64,000 nt of DNA from Bacteroidota bacterium (lineage in GTDB: Bacteria; Bacteroidota; Bacteroidia; Chitinophagales; Chitinophagaceae): NCBI GenBank assembly GCA_026391435.1, contig JAPLEJ010000008.1, positions 62,001 to 126,000 of the forward strand, read 5' to 3'. The position numbers and the translations under genes were made by a program. This document shows, in pieces, positions 47,394 through 57,091 of the stretch. Below the pieces are notes generated by a model. The model was not told where the DNA came from. It did not search any database and saw only the letters and a program-made list of their open reading frames with translations. Within the stretch, counting starts at the first letter, position 1, and every line of letters starts with the position of its first letter.

Positions 47394-49430
47394 ATGGCGT
47401 TTCAACTACAGTCAGCTTATACTCCTTCGGGAGACCAACCTAGTGCTATTGCACAGTTAATAGCTGGCGTGGAAGGAGGTGATCGCTATCAAACACTTTT
47501 AGGAGTAACAGGTAGTGGTAAAACCTTTACCATTGCTAATTTGATTCAAAATGTGCAACGACCTACACTTGTTTTAACTCATAATAAAACATTAGTTGCT
47601 CAACTATACGGTGAGTTTAAACAATTCTTCCCAAACAATGCAGTGGGTTATTTCGTATCTTATTATGATTACTATCAACCCGAAGCTTATCTGCCCACTT
47701 CGGGGGTTTATATTGAAAAGGATTTAAGTATCAATGAGGAATTAGATAAATTAAGATTGCAGGCGACTGCCCAACTTTTAAGTGGTCGTCGAGATATAAT
47801 TGTCGTCGCCAGTGTAAGTTGTATTTATGGTATGGGTAATCCAACCGAATATGAAAATGGTATCATTCGTATTCATCAAGGAATGATATTTTCGCGCCAA
47901 GCCTTTTTACATGCATTGGTAAATAGTTTATACCACCGTACTGTTACCGAATTTGATCGCGGTGGATTCAGGGTGCAAGGCGACACAGTGGATATTCGAT
48001 TGCCTTATGTCGATTATGGTTATCGTATTACTTTTTTTGGCGATGAAATAGAATCTATTGAAAGTATTGAAATAGAAACAGGCAAAAGAATAGAGCCAAT
48101 GGAAAATGCCGCCATTTTCCCGGCTAATTTATATTTAGCACCTAAGGAAATGGTACAGCAGATCATTTATGATATACAAGATGAAATGCGCGCGCAGGTT
48201 GAATATTTTAAAAATGTTGGAAAACATATCGAAGCACAACGTATTAAAGAAAGAGTGGAGTATGATATTGAAATGATTAGAGAACTTGGGTATTGTTCAG
48301 GTATTGAAAACTATTCTCGATTTTTTGATCGACGCCAACCGGGTACACGCCCCTTTTGTTTATTAGATTATTTCCCCAAGGATTTTTTATGTGTCATTGA
48401 TGAAAGCCATGTCACCATTCCGCAAATTTCTGGAATGTACGGTGGTGATCGAAGTCGTAAGATGAACCTAGTGGAATACGGGTTTAGACTTCCTAGCGCT
48501 ATCGATAATCGACCACTTAATTTTAATGAGTTTGAAAACATCATTGGCCAATCTATTTTTTTAAGTGCTACGCCCGGTGAATATGAATTGGAAAAAACAG
48601 GAGGACTTATTGTAGAACAAGTAGTGCGGCCAACAGGATTATTAGATCCCCCTATTGAAGTGCGCCCAACCAAAAATCAGATCGACGACTTATTAGACGA
48701 AATTGCCAAGCAAGTTGAAATGGGTGATCGTGTGCTAGTGACTACACTTACTAAAAAAATGGCTGAAGAAATGGATCGATATTTGGTGCGGATACAAATT
48801 AACTCCAAATACATTCATAGTGATATTGATGCACTTGAGCGAGTTGAAATATTAAGAGAGCTAAGATTAGGTGTGATAGATGTACTAGTGGGCGTTAATT
48901 TATTAAGAGAAGGCCTAGATTTACCAGAAGTTTCACTGGTAGCGGTATTAGATGCAGATAAAGAAGGGTTTTTAAGAAACGAGAAATCATTAACACAAAC
49001 AGCTGGTCGTGCGGCAAGAAATGTACGAGGTCGTGTCATTTTTTATGCAGATCAAATTACTAAAAGTATGCGTCGTACGATGGATGAAACCGAACGTCGT
49101 AGAGCAAAACAAATTAAATACAATGAATTACATGGGATTACACCCACCACCATTGTAAAGAGTATTGAACAAGTGATGCAACAAACCTCGGTGTTAGATA
49201 TAAAAGGGTTTACGCTGAATAATATTAATGTCCGTACCTCTGATGAACTGGAAATGGTAGCAGATCCAGAAAGCTTATATAAAACAATTCCACAAATTGA
49301 AAAAGGCATTGCGCAAATAAAAAAACAAATGGACAAATTTGCGAAAGCACTAGATTTTATGGAAGCTGCCAAATTGCGAGATGAAATGTTTAGGCTTGAA
49401 GCACAACTGGCTTCAATGAAAAAGGCCTAG
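47394..49430 (+). CDS. uvrB: Excinuclease ABC subunit B
   Basis: A 678-residue nucleotide-excision-repair helicase. Walker A is in GVTGSGKTFT, the damage-sensing beta-hairpin in YYDYYQPEAYLPTSGVYIEK (shown to its start only), Walker B in IDESHVT, helicase motif VI in QTAGRAARN and the UvrC-binding UVR motif in the last 40 residues (ALDFMEAAKLRDEMFRLE). The start is the ATG at 47394 (MAFQLQSAYTPSGDQP); a TTG two codons earlier is part of a TAAATTTG word. Length is normal. Confidence 0.97.
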   Translation: MAFQLQSAYTPSGDQPSAIAQLIAGVEGGDRYQTLLGVTGSGKTFTIANLIQNVQRPTLVLTHNKTLVAQLYGEFKQFFPNNAVGYFVSYYDYYQPEAYLPTSGVYIEKDLSINEELDKLRLQATAQLLSGRRDIIVVASVSCIYGMGNPTEYENGIIRIHQGMIFSRQAFLHALVNSLYHRTVTEFDRGGFRVQGDTVDIRLPYVDYGYRITFFGDEIESIESIEIETGKRIEPMENAAIFPANLYLAPKEMVQQIIYDIQDEMRAQVEYFKNVGKHIEAQRIKERVEYDIEMIRELGYCSGIENYSRFFDRRQPGTRPFCLLDYFPKDFLCVIDESHVTIPQISGMYGGDRSRKMNLVEYGFRLPSAIDNRPLNFNEFENIIGQSIFLSATPGEYELEKTGGLIVEQVVRPTGLLDPPIEVRPTKNQIDDLLDEIAKQVEMGDRVLVTTLTKKMAEEMDRYLVRIQINSKYIHSDIDALERVEILRELRLGVIDVLVGVNLLREGLDLPEVSLVAVLDADKEGFLRNEKSLTQTAGRAARNVRGRVIFYADQITKSMRRTMDETERRRAKQIKYNELHGITPTTIVKSIEQVMQQTSVLDIKGFTLNNINVRTSDELEMVADPESLYKTIPQIEKGIAQIKKQMDKFAKALDFMEAAKLRDEMFRLEAQLASMKKA

Positions 49431-49473
49431 TAGTATCATTATAGCTTTAAATCCGTTATTTTTACATTAGCAC

Positions 49474-50106
49474 ATGACTACTTTATTAGATTCCATATAT
49501 CAGGGGTTAATTCACACTACTGCACTAGAAATGGTGGCTGTATTTTCTGGCATCGCATCGGTATGGTATAGTCGTAAGGAAAATATTTTAGTGTATCCCG
49601 TAGGCTTATTAAATACGACGATCTATATTTATTTGAGCATGAAGGGTCATTTATTGGGAGAGGCCAGTGTTAATTTATATTACACCATTATGAGTATATA
49701 TGGTTGGTATTTATGGACAAGAATCGACCCCAATAAACATACTATTATTTTACAAGTTACAAAAAGTAGTACACGCGATTGGTTGCATCAAATTTTATTT
49801 TTCATTGGATTTTATGTGACCATTTTTTATGCCCTCACCTATTTAAAAACTAATTTTGCTCCAGAGGCAATACCCTGGGCAGATGCATTAGCAAGCGCAT
49901 CAGCGTATACGGGGATGTGGTTAATGGCAAAAAAGAAAGTGGAGAGTTGGATATGGTGGATTATAACTAATATTGCTTCCATACCACTCTATTTTATAAA
50001 AGGATATGCCTTTACTAGTGTACAGTTTATTGTTTTACTAATACTTGCTATTGCAGGATTACAATCTTGGAATAATAAAGCAAAAAATAATACATCTAAA
50101 ATATGA
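49474..50106 (+). CDS. pnuC: Nicotinamide riboside/mononucleotide transporter PnuC
   Basis: A 210-residue inner-membrane protein with about seven hydrophobic segments and the family's Trp-rich pieces (YGWYLWTR, ESWIWWIITNIASIP). PnuC carries nicotinamide riboside into the cell by facilitated diffusion. Its stop overlaps the start of the next gene, an NR-kinase-like P-loop protein, by 4 bases, so uptake and trapping by phosphorylation are translationally coupled. Confidence 0.93.
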   Translation: MTTLLDSIYQGLIHTTALEMVAVFSGIASVWYSRKENILVYPVGLLNTTIYIYLSMKGHLLGEASVNLYYTIMSIYGWYLWTRIDPNKHTIILQVTKSSTRDWLHQILFFIGFYVTIFYALTYLKTNFAPEAIPWADALASASAYTGMWLMAKKKVESWIWWIITNIASIPLYFIKGYAFTSVQFIVLLILAIAGLQSWNNKAKNNTSKI

Positions 50107-50648
50107 TAGCTGCCCCAAAAAAGATAGTGATATTAGGTCCCGAATCTACAGGGAAATCAACCCTTTGCGAGCAACTGTCCCTTCATTTTAATACGCTGTC
50201 CTGCCCCGAATATGCTAGACAATATTTAAGTGAGAATAGTTTAAAATATAATTACGATAGTTTATTAACAATTGCCAAGGGGCAATTAACATTAGAAGAT
50301 CATTTCACAGAACAAGCCATACAAAATAAAAAAAACTTATTATTTATTGACACTGACATGTATGTTATGAAGGTTTGGTGTGAATATGTATTTAATAATT
50401 GTCACACTTATATTTTAGATGAGATCAATGCAAGAAGTTATGATTATTATCTTCTGTGCGATATTGATCTTCCTTGGACTGCTGATGAAATGCGCGAATA
50501 TCCCGATACACAACCAAGGCAGGAATTATTTCATATTTATAAGGACTTGTTAATTAATCAAACAACCCCATGGGGTATTGTTAGTGGACAAGGTGAAGCA
50601 AGAACACAGAAAGCAATTCAGCTTATTGAATCCCTTTTACTTTCTTAA
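50103..50648 (+). CDS. NadR-like nicotinamide riboside kinase (P-loop)
   Basis: A 181-residue AAA/P-loop kinase corresponding to the C-terminal ribosylnicotinamide-kinase domain of NadR, without the regulator and adenylyltransferase domains. P-loop GPESTGKST is at residues 12-20; CPEYARQYL and LLCDIDLPWTADEMRE are typical of this family. With PnuC it would convert imported NR to NMN for NAD synthesis. Its 3' end overlaps the convergent mtgA by 12 bases. Confidence 0.88.
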   Translation: MIAAPKKIVILGPESTGKSTLCEQLSLHFNTLSCPEYARQYLSENSLKYNYDSLLTIAKGQLTLEDHFTEQAIQNKKNLLFIDTDMYVMKVWCEYVFNNCHTYILDEINARSYDYYLLCDIDLPWTADEMREYPDTQPRQELFHIYKDLLINQTTPWGIVSGQGEARTQKAIQLIESLLLS

Positions 50649-51335
50649 TAAAGCACTGATATCCTCATCCGTTTCAATATTATTCATTTCTCTTAATATT
50701 TGAGGATAGCGCCATGCAACTCTACTTGTCATTGGACTAGCTGTAAATTTTTTAGGATTCGGAAACCCGGCAACAATCATAGCAGCTTCGGCACGACTTA
50801 AGTTTTTAGCAGATTTATGAAAATAATGTTGTGCTGCCGCCTCTACACCAAAACAACCTGGACCCGTTTCAATGACGTTTAAATACACTTCTAATATTCT
50901 TTTTTTACCCCAGACCATTTCGATCAAAAAAGTAAAATAAAATTCAGGAATTTTTCTAATGTATTTATCATATCTACCTCCTTGCCACAAAAAAACATTT
51001 TTAGCGGTTTGTTGTGTTATGGTGCTTGCACCACCACCAATTGGAATTTTTGATCTTTTTCGTTTATTTTTTGGTTTTAAACTTTTTTCAATGGCATCCC
51101 AATCAAAACCACTATGATCTGTAAAAGCCTGATCTTCACTTGCAAGGGCTGCTAGTTTAATATTATAGGACATATTATTCCAAGAGACATAATCTCTTTT
51201 TAAACCTAATCCAAAGGCATTTGTCAATTGTGTTGTAGTAATAGGGGGTTCAAAAAACTTAATTATGATTACATAAAAAAGCGAACTCAGGAATAAATAA
51301 ATAAAAATTCTATAGATAAATTTTAGCACAGGCAA
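50637..51335 (-). CDS. mtgA: Monofunctional biosynthetic peptidoglycan transglycosylase
   Basis: A 232-residue GT51 enzyme that polymerises lipid II glycan strands. One N-terminal membrane anchor (about residues 8-26). GT51 motifs are all present: ASEDQAFTDHSGFDWDAI with the catalytic Glu, GGASTITQQTAKNVFLW, KKRILEVYLNVIETG and RAEAAMIVAGFPNPKKF. No transpeptidase domain follows. It is the last gene of the minus-strand group GH3-LysE-hypothetical-mtgA. Confidence 0.95.
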   Translation of the reverse strand: MPVLKFIYRIFIYLFLSSLFYVIIIKFFEPPITTTQLTNAFGLGLKRDYVSWNNMSYNIKLAALASEDQAFTDHSGFDWDAIEKSLKPKNKRKRSKIPIGGGASTITQQTAKNVFLWQGGRYDKYIRKIPEFYFTFLIEMVWGKKRILEVYLNVIETGPGCFGVEAAAQHYFHKSAKNLSRAEAAMIVAGFPNPKKFTASPMTSRVAWRYPQILREMNNIETDEDISALLRK

Positions 51336-51338
51336 TAA

Positions 51339-51896
51339 TTATAAGATCTCTACACTAAATCGTTTTCCAATGGCCCTATAATCCGGATTCGCTTTTCGTA
51401 TTAGCTTACCTGCTACTACCGCAGCAGCACCACCAATTAATTTAGGAATATTATTTTGTTCTAAAATCGGATCTTTCTTAATTAAACTATTGACTATGTT
51501 TAAAAATAGGTAACCAATTCCCCCAGCTTGCAAATAGGCGCCATTGGTAAAAACACTATTATAGTGACCTCTGTCTTTTGCGAAAGCTTCAATTTCATTA
51601 ACATGCAACTGAAGTCTACCTAATCTTAATGTATCTTCTCCATAAGTGCCAAACATGGTCATCACTGTTTGTAGCGCAAATTGATTCACTTCAATGGTAT
51701 CCTTTTTAATTTTAGTAACATACCCTGTTATCCATTGCCCATTACTAAAACGAAAATTAATATAATTACCTAGAGAAAAGCTACGTATCGTGACACCCCT
51801 TTCTTTTAATAATATCAAATGTCCATTTTGAGCTTTAGTAACCATACAAAAGCAGACAAGTAAAAGGGTAAAGAAAAAGTGTTTAATATTCACCAT
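51339..51896 (-). CDS. Exported hypothetical protein
   Basis: A 185-residue protein with a Sec signal ending at TKAQ (residue 23). A small beta-rich region (FRFSNGQWITGYVTKIKKDT, SH3/Sm-like in character) is followed by a helical region and a moderately hydrophobic segment near 125-160 (AGGIGYLFLNIVNSL, GGAAAVVAGKLI). I do not recognise the family. It is 3 bases from mtgA and 32 from the LysE-family gene, so co-transcription is likely; an envelope role is only suggested by context. Confidence 0.65.
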   Translation of the reverse strand: MVNIKHFFFTLLLVCFCMVTKAQNGHLILLKERGVTIRSFSLGNYINFRFSNGQWITGYVTKIKKDTIEVNQFALQTVMTMFGTYGEDTLRLGRLQLHVNEIEAFAKDRGHYNSVFTNGAYLQAGGIGYLFLNIVNSLIKKDPILEQNNIPKLIGGAAAVVAGKLIRKANPDYRAIGKRFSVEIL

Positions 51897-51928
51897 ACCA
51901 AATTACAATAAACCGGCCGTTTAAAAAA

Positions 51929-52567
51929 TTAATATCTTAATGCCCCAATAAACAATACTGCGCTAAAAACTAAGATAATGATAGCAGATATACGATTCAC
52001 CCAAATCAGGTTTTTCTCCGTAAGGCTAGGTCTGAGCCTACTAGCCAATGCCACTTTTATTAAGTCAGACAGTAATAAAAATCCTAAGCAAGTACCAAAT
52101 ACAATTAATTTATAACCGATGGGATTATTTGTTTCAGCGGCACTGGTTCCTATTGCAGCTGTCCAAGCAAACCAAAATAAAAAAACACTTGGATTTAAGG
52201 TATTAATTAAAAAACCAGAAGCATAAATACCCAAGTAATCTCTTTTTCTAAATATTTTATCACTGTCTGTATCCTCGGTGTCTAATTGTATTTTTTTAAA
52301 TAATAATGTATACAAACCAAGCATTAATAAAAATCCTGCTCCAGCCATTGCAATAATTGCCTTGTGATCTAATACTAATAAGAATAGACTAGTAAATACA
52401 TTTGCAATAAAAATTAATATAACATCACTAGAAGACACACCCGCCACGAAAACATATCCTGCCCTGCGACCATTCGTTAAGCTTTGTTTGATGATGGCGA
52501 AAATAACGGGACCTAGTGAGATACTTAAAATGAGCCCTAATAACAAACCTTTTAAAATAGGCGCCAT
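51929..52567 (-). CDS. LysE/RhtB family translocator
   Basis: A 212-residue inner-membrane exporter with six hydrophobic segments. The N terminus GLLLGLILSISLGPVIFAII and the motif GRRAGYVFVAGVSSSD match the LysE family, which exports amino acids or similar small solutes. Substrate cannot be read from sequence. The GH3-family gene ends 5 bases upstream, so the two are tightly coupled. Confidence 0.9.
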   Translation of the reverse strand: MAPILKGLLLGLILSISLGPVIFAIIKQSLTNGRRAGYVFVAGVSSSDVILIFIANVFTSLFLLVLDHKAIIAMAGAGFLLMLGLYTLLFKKIQLDTEDTDSDKIFRKRDYLGIYASGFLINTLNPSVFLFWFAWTAAIGTSAAETNNPIGYKLIVFGTCLGFLLLSDLIKVALASRLRPSLTEKNLIWVNRISAIIILVFSAVLFIGALRY

Positions 52568-52572
52568 TTGTT

Positions 52573-54093
52573 TTATTTATTTTGAATAAAAATTTTCCAG
52601 TCTTTTAATGTATCTCCTTTTAAGACCCTTGGAAATTTATGTTGACCTCCTACCTTTCCTTTGGTTTGCATGAACTCCATAAACTGTCTTTCTTTTAAAA
52701 CTGATACGCGCACTCGTTTTAAGGCACTTTTTCTTTCAGTGGCATAGTCATCATTTAATGAAATTAATTTTTCATCAATGGCTTTAGCCAATATTAATTC
52801 ATCCACAACTTGATCACAAGCTACATACCAATGATGTCCAAATAAAGAATCAACATTTTCTCCAGTCACGCCAAATTCCGGGATTGATAAATTCATTTCC
52901 TCACTCACTAATTGTATTGCCTTGTTCATGTTGTCCACACTTAAGTGCTCACCTACGATACTTAAAAAATGTTTTGTTCTACCGGTAATAATAATTTCTG
53001 CATTTTCTTTATCAACAAATCGTACTGTATCTCCAATTAAATAACGCCAAGCACCAGCACTTGTGCTAATGAGTAATGCATAATCTTTTCCCTCTTCCAC
53101 TTCATGAATCATTAAAGCTTGAGGTGATTCAATCATTTCGCCCTCTGCATCAAAGTTGATATCGTCAAAAGGTACAAATTCAAAAAAGATATGTTGATTA
53201 TAGGACAAACGCATTCCCTTTGCATTTTGTTTATCCTGCCATGCAATAAATCCTTCACTTGCTAAATAGGTTTCCACATAAGCTAGCGGCTTTCCTAATA
53301 ACTTCTCAAAACCATGTTTATAAGGTTCGAAACTAACGCCGCCATGTACAAAAAAAGCAAGATTGGGCCACATTTCATGAATATGATTGAGCTTGTACCT
53401 TTCTATCACCATTTCGATACACATTTGAATCCAGGCTGGAACACCTACAATAAAACCAATATCCCACTGAGGTGCTTTTTCAACAATTTCAATTAATTTT
53501 TTATTCCAATCACGCTCTTTTGCAATTTTTTTTCCTGGTTTATAAAATGGTTGAAACCAAAACGGTGCTTTTTTAGCAGTGATCCCGCTTAAGTCACCCG
53601 CATAATAGCCTGGACCTTTTTGCAAATCGGTACTGCCGCCAAGTGTTAACCAACCCTTACCAATAGAGGTAAGTGGTACATCTTGATAATTAAATAAACT
53701 TATTAATTGTTTAATCATAATGATTTTATTGCCTTGCAATAAATCATTGGTGATAGGGATGTATTTACTAGCCGCCTCGCTTGTTCCACTACTTAATGCA
53801 AAAAATTTTATTTTCCCTGGCCAACAGATATCCAATTTTCCATCTAAAGATTGATGCCACCAATCACTATAAATTTTATTATAATTATAGGCCGGAACTT
53901 TTTGTTGAAATGCTTTGGCAGGATTTTTGTTTAATAACAGCTGGTCAAAATTATTATGTTGGCCAAAAGCGGTATAGCGTGCGCGACGTAATAATTTTTT
54001 TAATACGCGTTGTTGTGCCCTTTTTGGACTTTTTGGGGGAATACCTAAGGCCTTGCTAAGGGACTTGGGTAAATTAATCTCGAAAATTGGCAT
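52573..54093 (-). CDS. GH3 auxin-responsive promoter-family protein (acyl-adenylate/amide synthetase fold)
   Basis: A 506-residue protein of the GH3 family, adenylating enzymes of the ANL fold. Nucleotide-binding motifs are seen: SSGTSEAASKYIPIT (motif 1), YLASEGFIAW (motif 2) and YLIGDTVRF with TGRTKHFLS (motif 3). Plant GH3 enzymes couple carboxylic acids to amino acids; the bacterial role is not established. First gene of a group with a LysE-type exporter, which suggests that a conjugate or amino acid is made and exported; this is inference. Confidence 0.9.
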   Translation of the reverse strand: MPIFEINLPKSLSKALGIPPKSPKRAQQRVLKKLLRRARYTAFGQHNNFDQLLLNKNPAKAFQQKVPAYNYNKIYSDWWHQSLDGKLDICWPGKIKFFALSSGTSEAASKYIPITNDLLQGNKIIMIKQLISLFNYQDVPLTSIGKGWLTLGGSTDLQKGPGYYAGDLSGITAKKAPFWFQPFYKPGKKIAKERDWNKKLIEIVEKAPQWDIGFIVGVPAWIQMCIEMVIERYKLNHIHEMWPNLAFFVHGGVSFEPYKHGFEKLLGKPLAYVETYLASEGFIAWQDKQNAKGMRLSYNQHIFFEFVPFDDINFDAEGEMIESPQALMIHEVEEGKDYALLISTSAGAWRYLIGDTVRFVDKENAEIIITGRTKHFLSIVGEHLSVDNMNKAIQLVSEEMNLSIPEFGVTGENVDSLFGHHWYVACDQVVDELILAKAIDEKLISLNDDYATERKSALKRVRVSVLKERQFMEFMQTKGKVGGQHKFPRVLKGDTLKDWKIFIQNK

Positions 54094-54171
54094 CTACAGT
54101 TTCGTTTAAAATTTTAAAGATTATTCACAAAAATAGGAATGTTATTCGAGCAAACGACACTACTTTTGCAT

Positions 54172-54948
54172 ATGTTTAAAAATACACTATTACAAGCGGT
54201 GGATGCAGGCGCTGCCGAATTAAGACGCTTTTTTAACGGTTCTTTTACTATTACAAGCAAGGGCAGTATCAACGATTTAGTTACCGAAGCTGATCATGCC
54301 TCCGAAAAAGCTATTTTTAGTGTGATTCAAAAAAATTTCCCTGATCATTTTATACTCAGCGAAGAAACGGGGGCATTACCTCAAAATTCTGACATTAAGT
54401 GGATTATCGATCCTATTGATGGCACTATAAATTTTGCGAATGGCATACCTATTTGTTGTGTTAGTATTGGTGTAGAACAAAAAGGTAAAATGATATTAGG
54501 CGCAGTATATAATCCATTTATGAATGAAATGTATATTGCTGAACAAGGACAAGGCGCTACTTTAAATGATAAAAAAATACAGGTGAGTGATAAGGATAAT
54601 TTATTAACCAGTTGTTTGGTGACCGGCTTTCCTTATCAATATTTAGATACCGCTAATGGACCCTTACAAATATTTGAAAAATTAATTCGTAAAGCAATAC
54701 CCGTTCGTCGTTTAGGAAGTGCAGCACTAGATTTATGTTGGACAGCAGCAGGAAGGTTTGATGGTTTTTATGAACATAAATTACAAGCTTGGGATAGCGC
54801 TGCAGGTTTTTTAATAGTAGAGGAAGCCGGCGGGAAAGTGACTGACTTACAAGGAAATGATTATAGTCCTTATCAACCAGGTATCATTGCTACCAACGGA
54901 AAAATTCACCAACAATTACAATCCGTTATTAATGGCGGAAGCATTTAA
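54172..54948 (+). CDS. Inositol monophosphatase family protein
   Basis: A 258-residue Mg-dependent phosphatase. Motifs: SEETG with the metal Glu, DPIDGTINFANGIP (metal site) and WDSAAGFLIVEEAGG (catalytic Asp). Substrates of this family include inositol-1-phosphate, sugar phosphates or 3'-phosphoadenosine phosphate. I use the ATG at 54172, which gives the normal length; the ATG at 54139 would precede a TACTTTTG -7-like word at 54161. thiL follows after 8 bases. Confidence 0.92.
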   Translation: MFKNTLLQAVDAGAAELRRFFNGSFTITSKGSINDLVTEADHASEKAIFSVIQKNFPDHFILSEETGALPQNSDIKWIIDPIDGTINFANGIPICCVSIGVEQKGKMILGAVYNPFMNEMYIAEQGQGATLNDKKIQVSDKDNLLTSCLVTGFPYQYLDTANGPLQIFEKLIRKAIPVRRLGSAALDLCWTAAGRFDGFYEHKLQAWDSAAGFLIVEEAGGKVTDLQGNDYSPYQPGIIATNGKIHQQLQSVINGGSI

Positions 54949-54956
54949 TTTTATTT

Positions 54957-55991
54957 ATGTCAACAGAAAGAACAGAAATTGAAAAACTAGGAGAGTTTGG
55001 TTTGATAGATCATCTTACCGAAAATTTTGAAATACAAAATGTATCTACCGTTTTAGCGATAGGAGACGACGCAGCGGTGATTGATCATTTTGGTAAACAA
55101 TCGGTCATTACAACCGATTTATTAATTGAAGGTGTTCATTTTGATTTAATGTACACACCTTTAAAACATCTTGGCTACAAAGCAGTGATTGTGAACCTGA
55201 GTGACCTATTTGCCATGAACGCACAACCAACGCAAATCACTATGAGCATCGCTTTTAGCAATCGATTTAGCTTGGAAGCCCTAACTGAATTTTATGATGG
55301 CGTACACCACGCATGTGAATTATATGGGGTTGATTTAATTGGTGGAGATACTTCCACTTCTCAAAAAGGATTCATCATTTCTGTTACAGCTATTGGCGAA
55401 GTGTCTCCTGATAAATATGTGAAAAGAAGTACTGCAGAAAGCGGAGATTTAATTTGTGTATCAGGAGATTTAGGAGGAGCTTTTTTAGGATTAACATTAA
55501 TGGAGCGCGAGAAGAAAATATTTTTAGAAAATCCACAAGTACAACCCACATTAGAAAACGAAGATTATATCGTTGGAAGGTTGTTGAAGCCAGAAGCTAG
55601 AAAAGATATTTTAGACATATTGGAACAACAAGAAATTTTACCCACTGCAATGATGGACATTAGCGATGGTTTAAGCAGTGACATATTACATTTATGTAAA
55701 CAAAGTAATTTAGGTTGTCGTATTTATGAAGATAAAATACCTATTCACGAAGATTCAAGAGCTGCGGCTTTTAAATTTGGTTTAGATCCTACGGTTTGTG
55801 CTTTAAATGGTGGCGAGGATTATGAATTATTATTTACAATGAAACAATCGGATTACGACAAAATTACTTTGCAAGAAGAAATTAGTGTGATTGGATATAT
55901 GTGTGATGTAGAAGAAGGCACTAAACTTATTACCAAAGGAAAAAATGTCTTTGATATCACCGCACAAGGCTGGAATGCTTTTGGAAAATAA
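54957..55991 (+). CDS. thiL: Thiamine-monophosphate kinase
   Basis: A 344-residue PurM-fold kinase that makes thiamine diphosphate from the monophosphate. Motifs: AIGDDAAVID at the N terminus, TTDLLIEGVHFDL, LIGGDTSTSQKG, MMDISDGLSSD and GGEDYELLFT. Length fits. It is in an apparent operon with the inositol-monophosphatase-like gene; no thiamine riboswitch is visible upstream. Confidence 0.95.
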   Translation: MSTERTEIEKLGEFGLIDHLTENFEIQNVSTVLAIGDDAAVIDHFGKQSVITTDLLIEGVHFDLMYTPLKHLGYKAVIVNLSDLFAMNAQPTQITMSIAFSNRFSLEALTEFYDGVHHACELYGVDLIGGDTSTSQKGFIISVTAIGEVSPDKYVKRSTAESGDLICVSGDLGGAFLGLTLMEREKKIFLENPQVQPTLENEDYIVGRLLKPEARKDILDILEQQEILPTAMMDISDGLSSDILHLCKQSNLGCRIYEDKIPIHEDSRAAAFKFGLDPTVCALNGGEDYELLFTMKQSDYDKITLQEEISVIGYMCDVEEGTKLITKGKNVFDITAQGWNAFGK

Positions 55992-57074
55992 TTAGGATAC
56001 CAATAGTTTCATAAAACGACGATCGGCTGTAAGGCAAAGCAGATCTGCATTTCCTTGAACTGCTATCTTCCCACTGATATGGCTGTGTTTCATAACTTTT
56101 GCAGGATATAAGCTGCACATTCTTACCGCTTCTCCCATATCAATACCGACTTCATTGATTAAATTTTGAACACTTTTAAGCTGTGTTAAACCTGATCCGC
56201 TAAGTACCCCTGCGCTTTCATATTTATCACCAGCGAGTTGATGTTGATAATTTCCTGTAGGCGATGTGGTCACTGCGTCAGTAATACAAAACAATCGCTC
56301 ACCCATGATATTTTTAGCAATTTTGATGGCATTAAAATCAACATGATGACCATCGGCTATGATACTACTCATCACTTTATTATGATTAAAAATAGCACCT
56401 ACCATACCTGGCGCGCGATGTTGTAACCCGCTCATTGCATTGTATAAATGCGTTGCTACATTAATATCATTATTAAATGATTTTGTTGCTTGTTCATAAG
56501 TGGCATCGCTGTGACCAGCCGATACGATGATTCCATTATTTGTAATTAATCTTATAATACTATCATCACAAATTTCAGGTGCTAAAGTTATCATGCTAAT
56601 ATAACCTTTACCATACTCCAATAAATCTTCTACTTCTTTTAAGGATGGTATGTGAATAAGGGAAGGCACATGTGCCCCCTTTTTTAATGGATTAATCCAG
56701 GGCCCCTCAATGTGCAAACCGATACAACCCTTGCCACCACTCATTTTATAATCACGTACTGCATCAATACATTGATATATAATCTCTTTACTTTGTGTTG
56801 CTACTGTCGGTTGAAAATAAGCTGTTCCGCTTCCTAAGCAATAATCATAAATATTCTGAATGGTATTAGCGCAAGGAAATTCTGATAATAATTTTTCAGA
56901 GGCGCCATAAATTTGTAAATCAATTAAAGCAGGCACCACTAATGGGATTGCGTTTTTATGATCGTATCCCTCTTTCTTCATGTCAATTATTTTTCCATTT
57001 GCTATTTCAATGACTACTTCTGAAATCCAATGGTCACCTGTAAATAATTCTTGAACAGATAGGGCACTATGCAT
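55992..57074 (-). CDS. nagA: N-acetylglucosamine-6-phosphate deacetylase
   Basis: A 360-residue amidohydrolase for amino-sugar recycling. Recognisable motifs are GLHIEGPWINPLKKGAH (metal Glu), SAGHSDATYEQA, ATHLYNAMSG and ITDAVTTSPTGNY. The first metal motif, HxH or HxN in most homologues, reads DLQIYG (Gln54, Tyr56) here; many Bacteroidota NagA share this. The stop lies directly against the convergent thiL stop. A nitrilase-family gene is 17 bases upstream. Confidence 0.93.
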   Translation of the reverse strand: MHSALSVQELFTGDHWISEVVIEIANGKIIDMKKEGYDHKNAIPLVVPALIDLQIYGASEKLLSEFPCANTIQNIYDYCLGSGTAYFQPTVATQSKEIIYQCIDAVRDYKMSGGKGCIGLHIEGPWINPLKKGAHVPSLIHIPSLKEVEDLLEYGKGYISMITLAPEICDDSIIRLITNNGIIVSAGHSDATYEQATKSFNNDINVATHLYNAMSGLQHRAPGMVGAIFNHNKVMSSIIADGHHVDFNAIKIAKNIMGERLFCITDAVTTSPTGNYQHQLAGDKYESAGVLSGSGLTQLKSVQNLINEVGIDMGEAVRMCSLYPAKVMKHSHISGKIAVQGNADLLCLTADRRFMKLLVS

Positions 57075-57091
57075 GGCTAATTTTAATTAAA

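Noticed and set aside
54949-54956. Thiamine (TPP) riboswitch for thiL
   Set aside because: Only 8 bases precede thiL and no TPP-like structure is seen upstream of the operon start.
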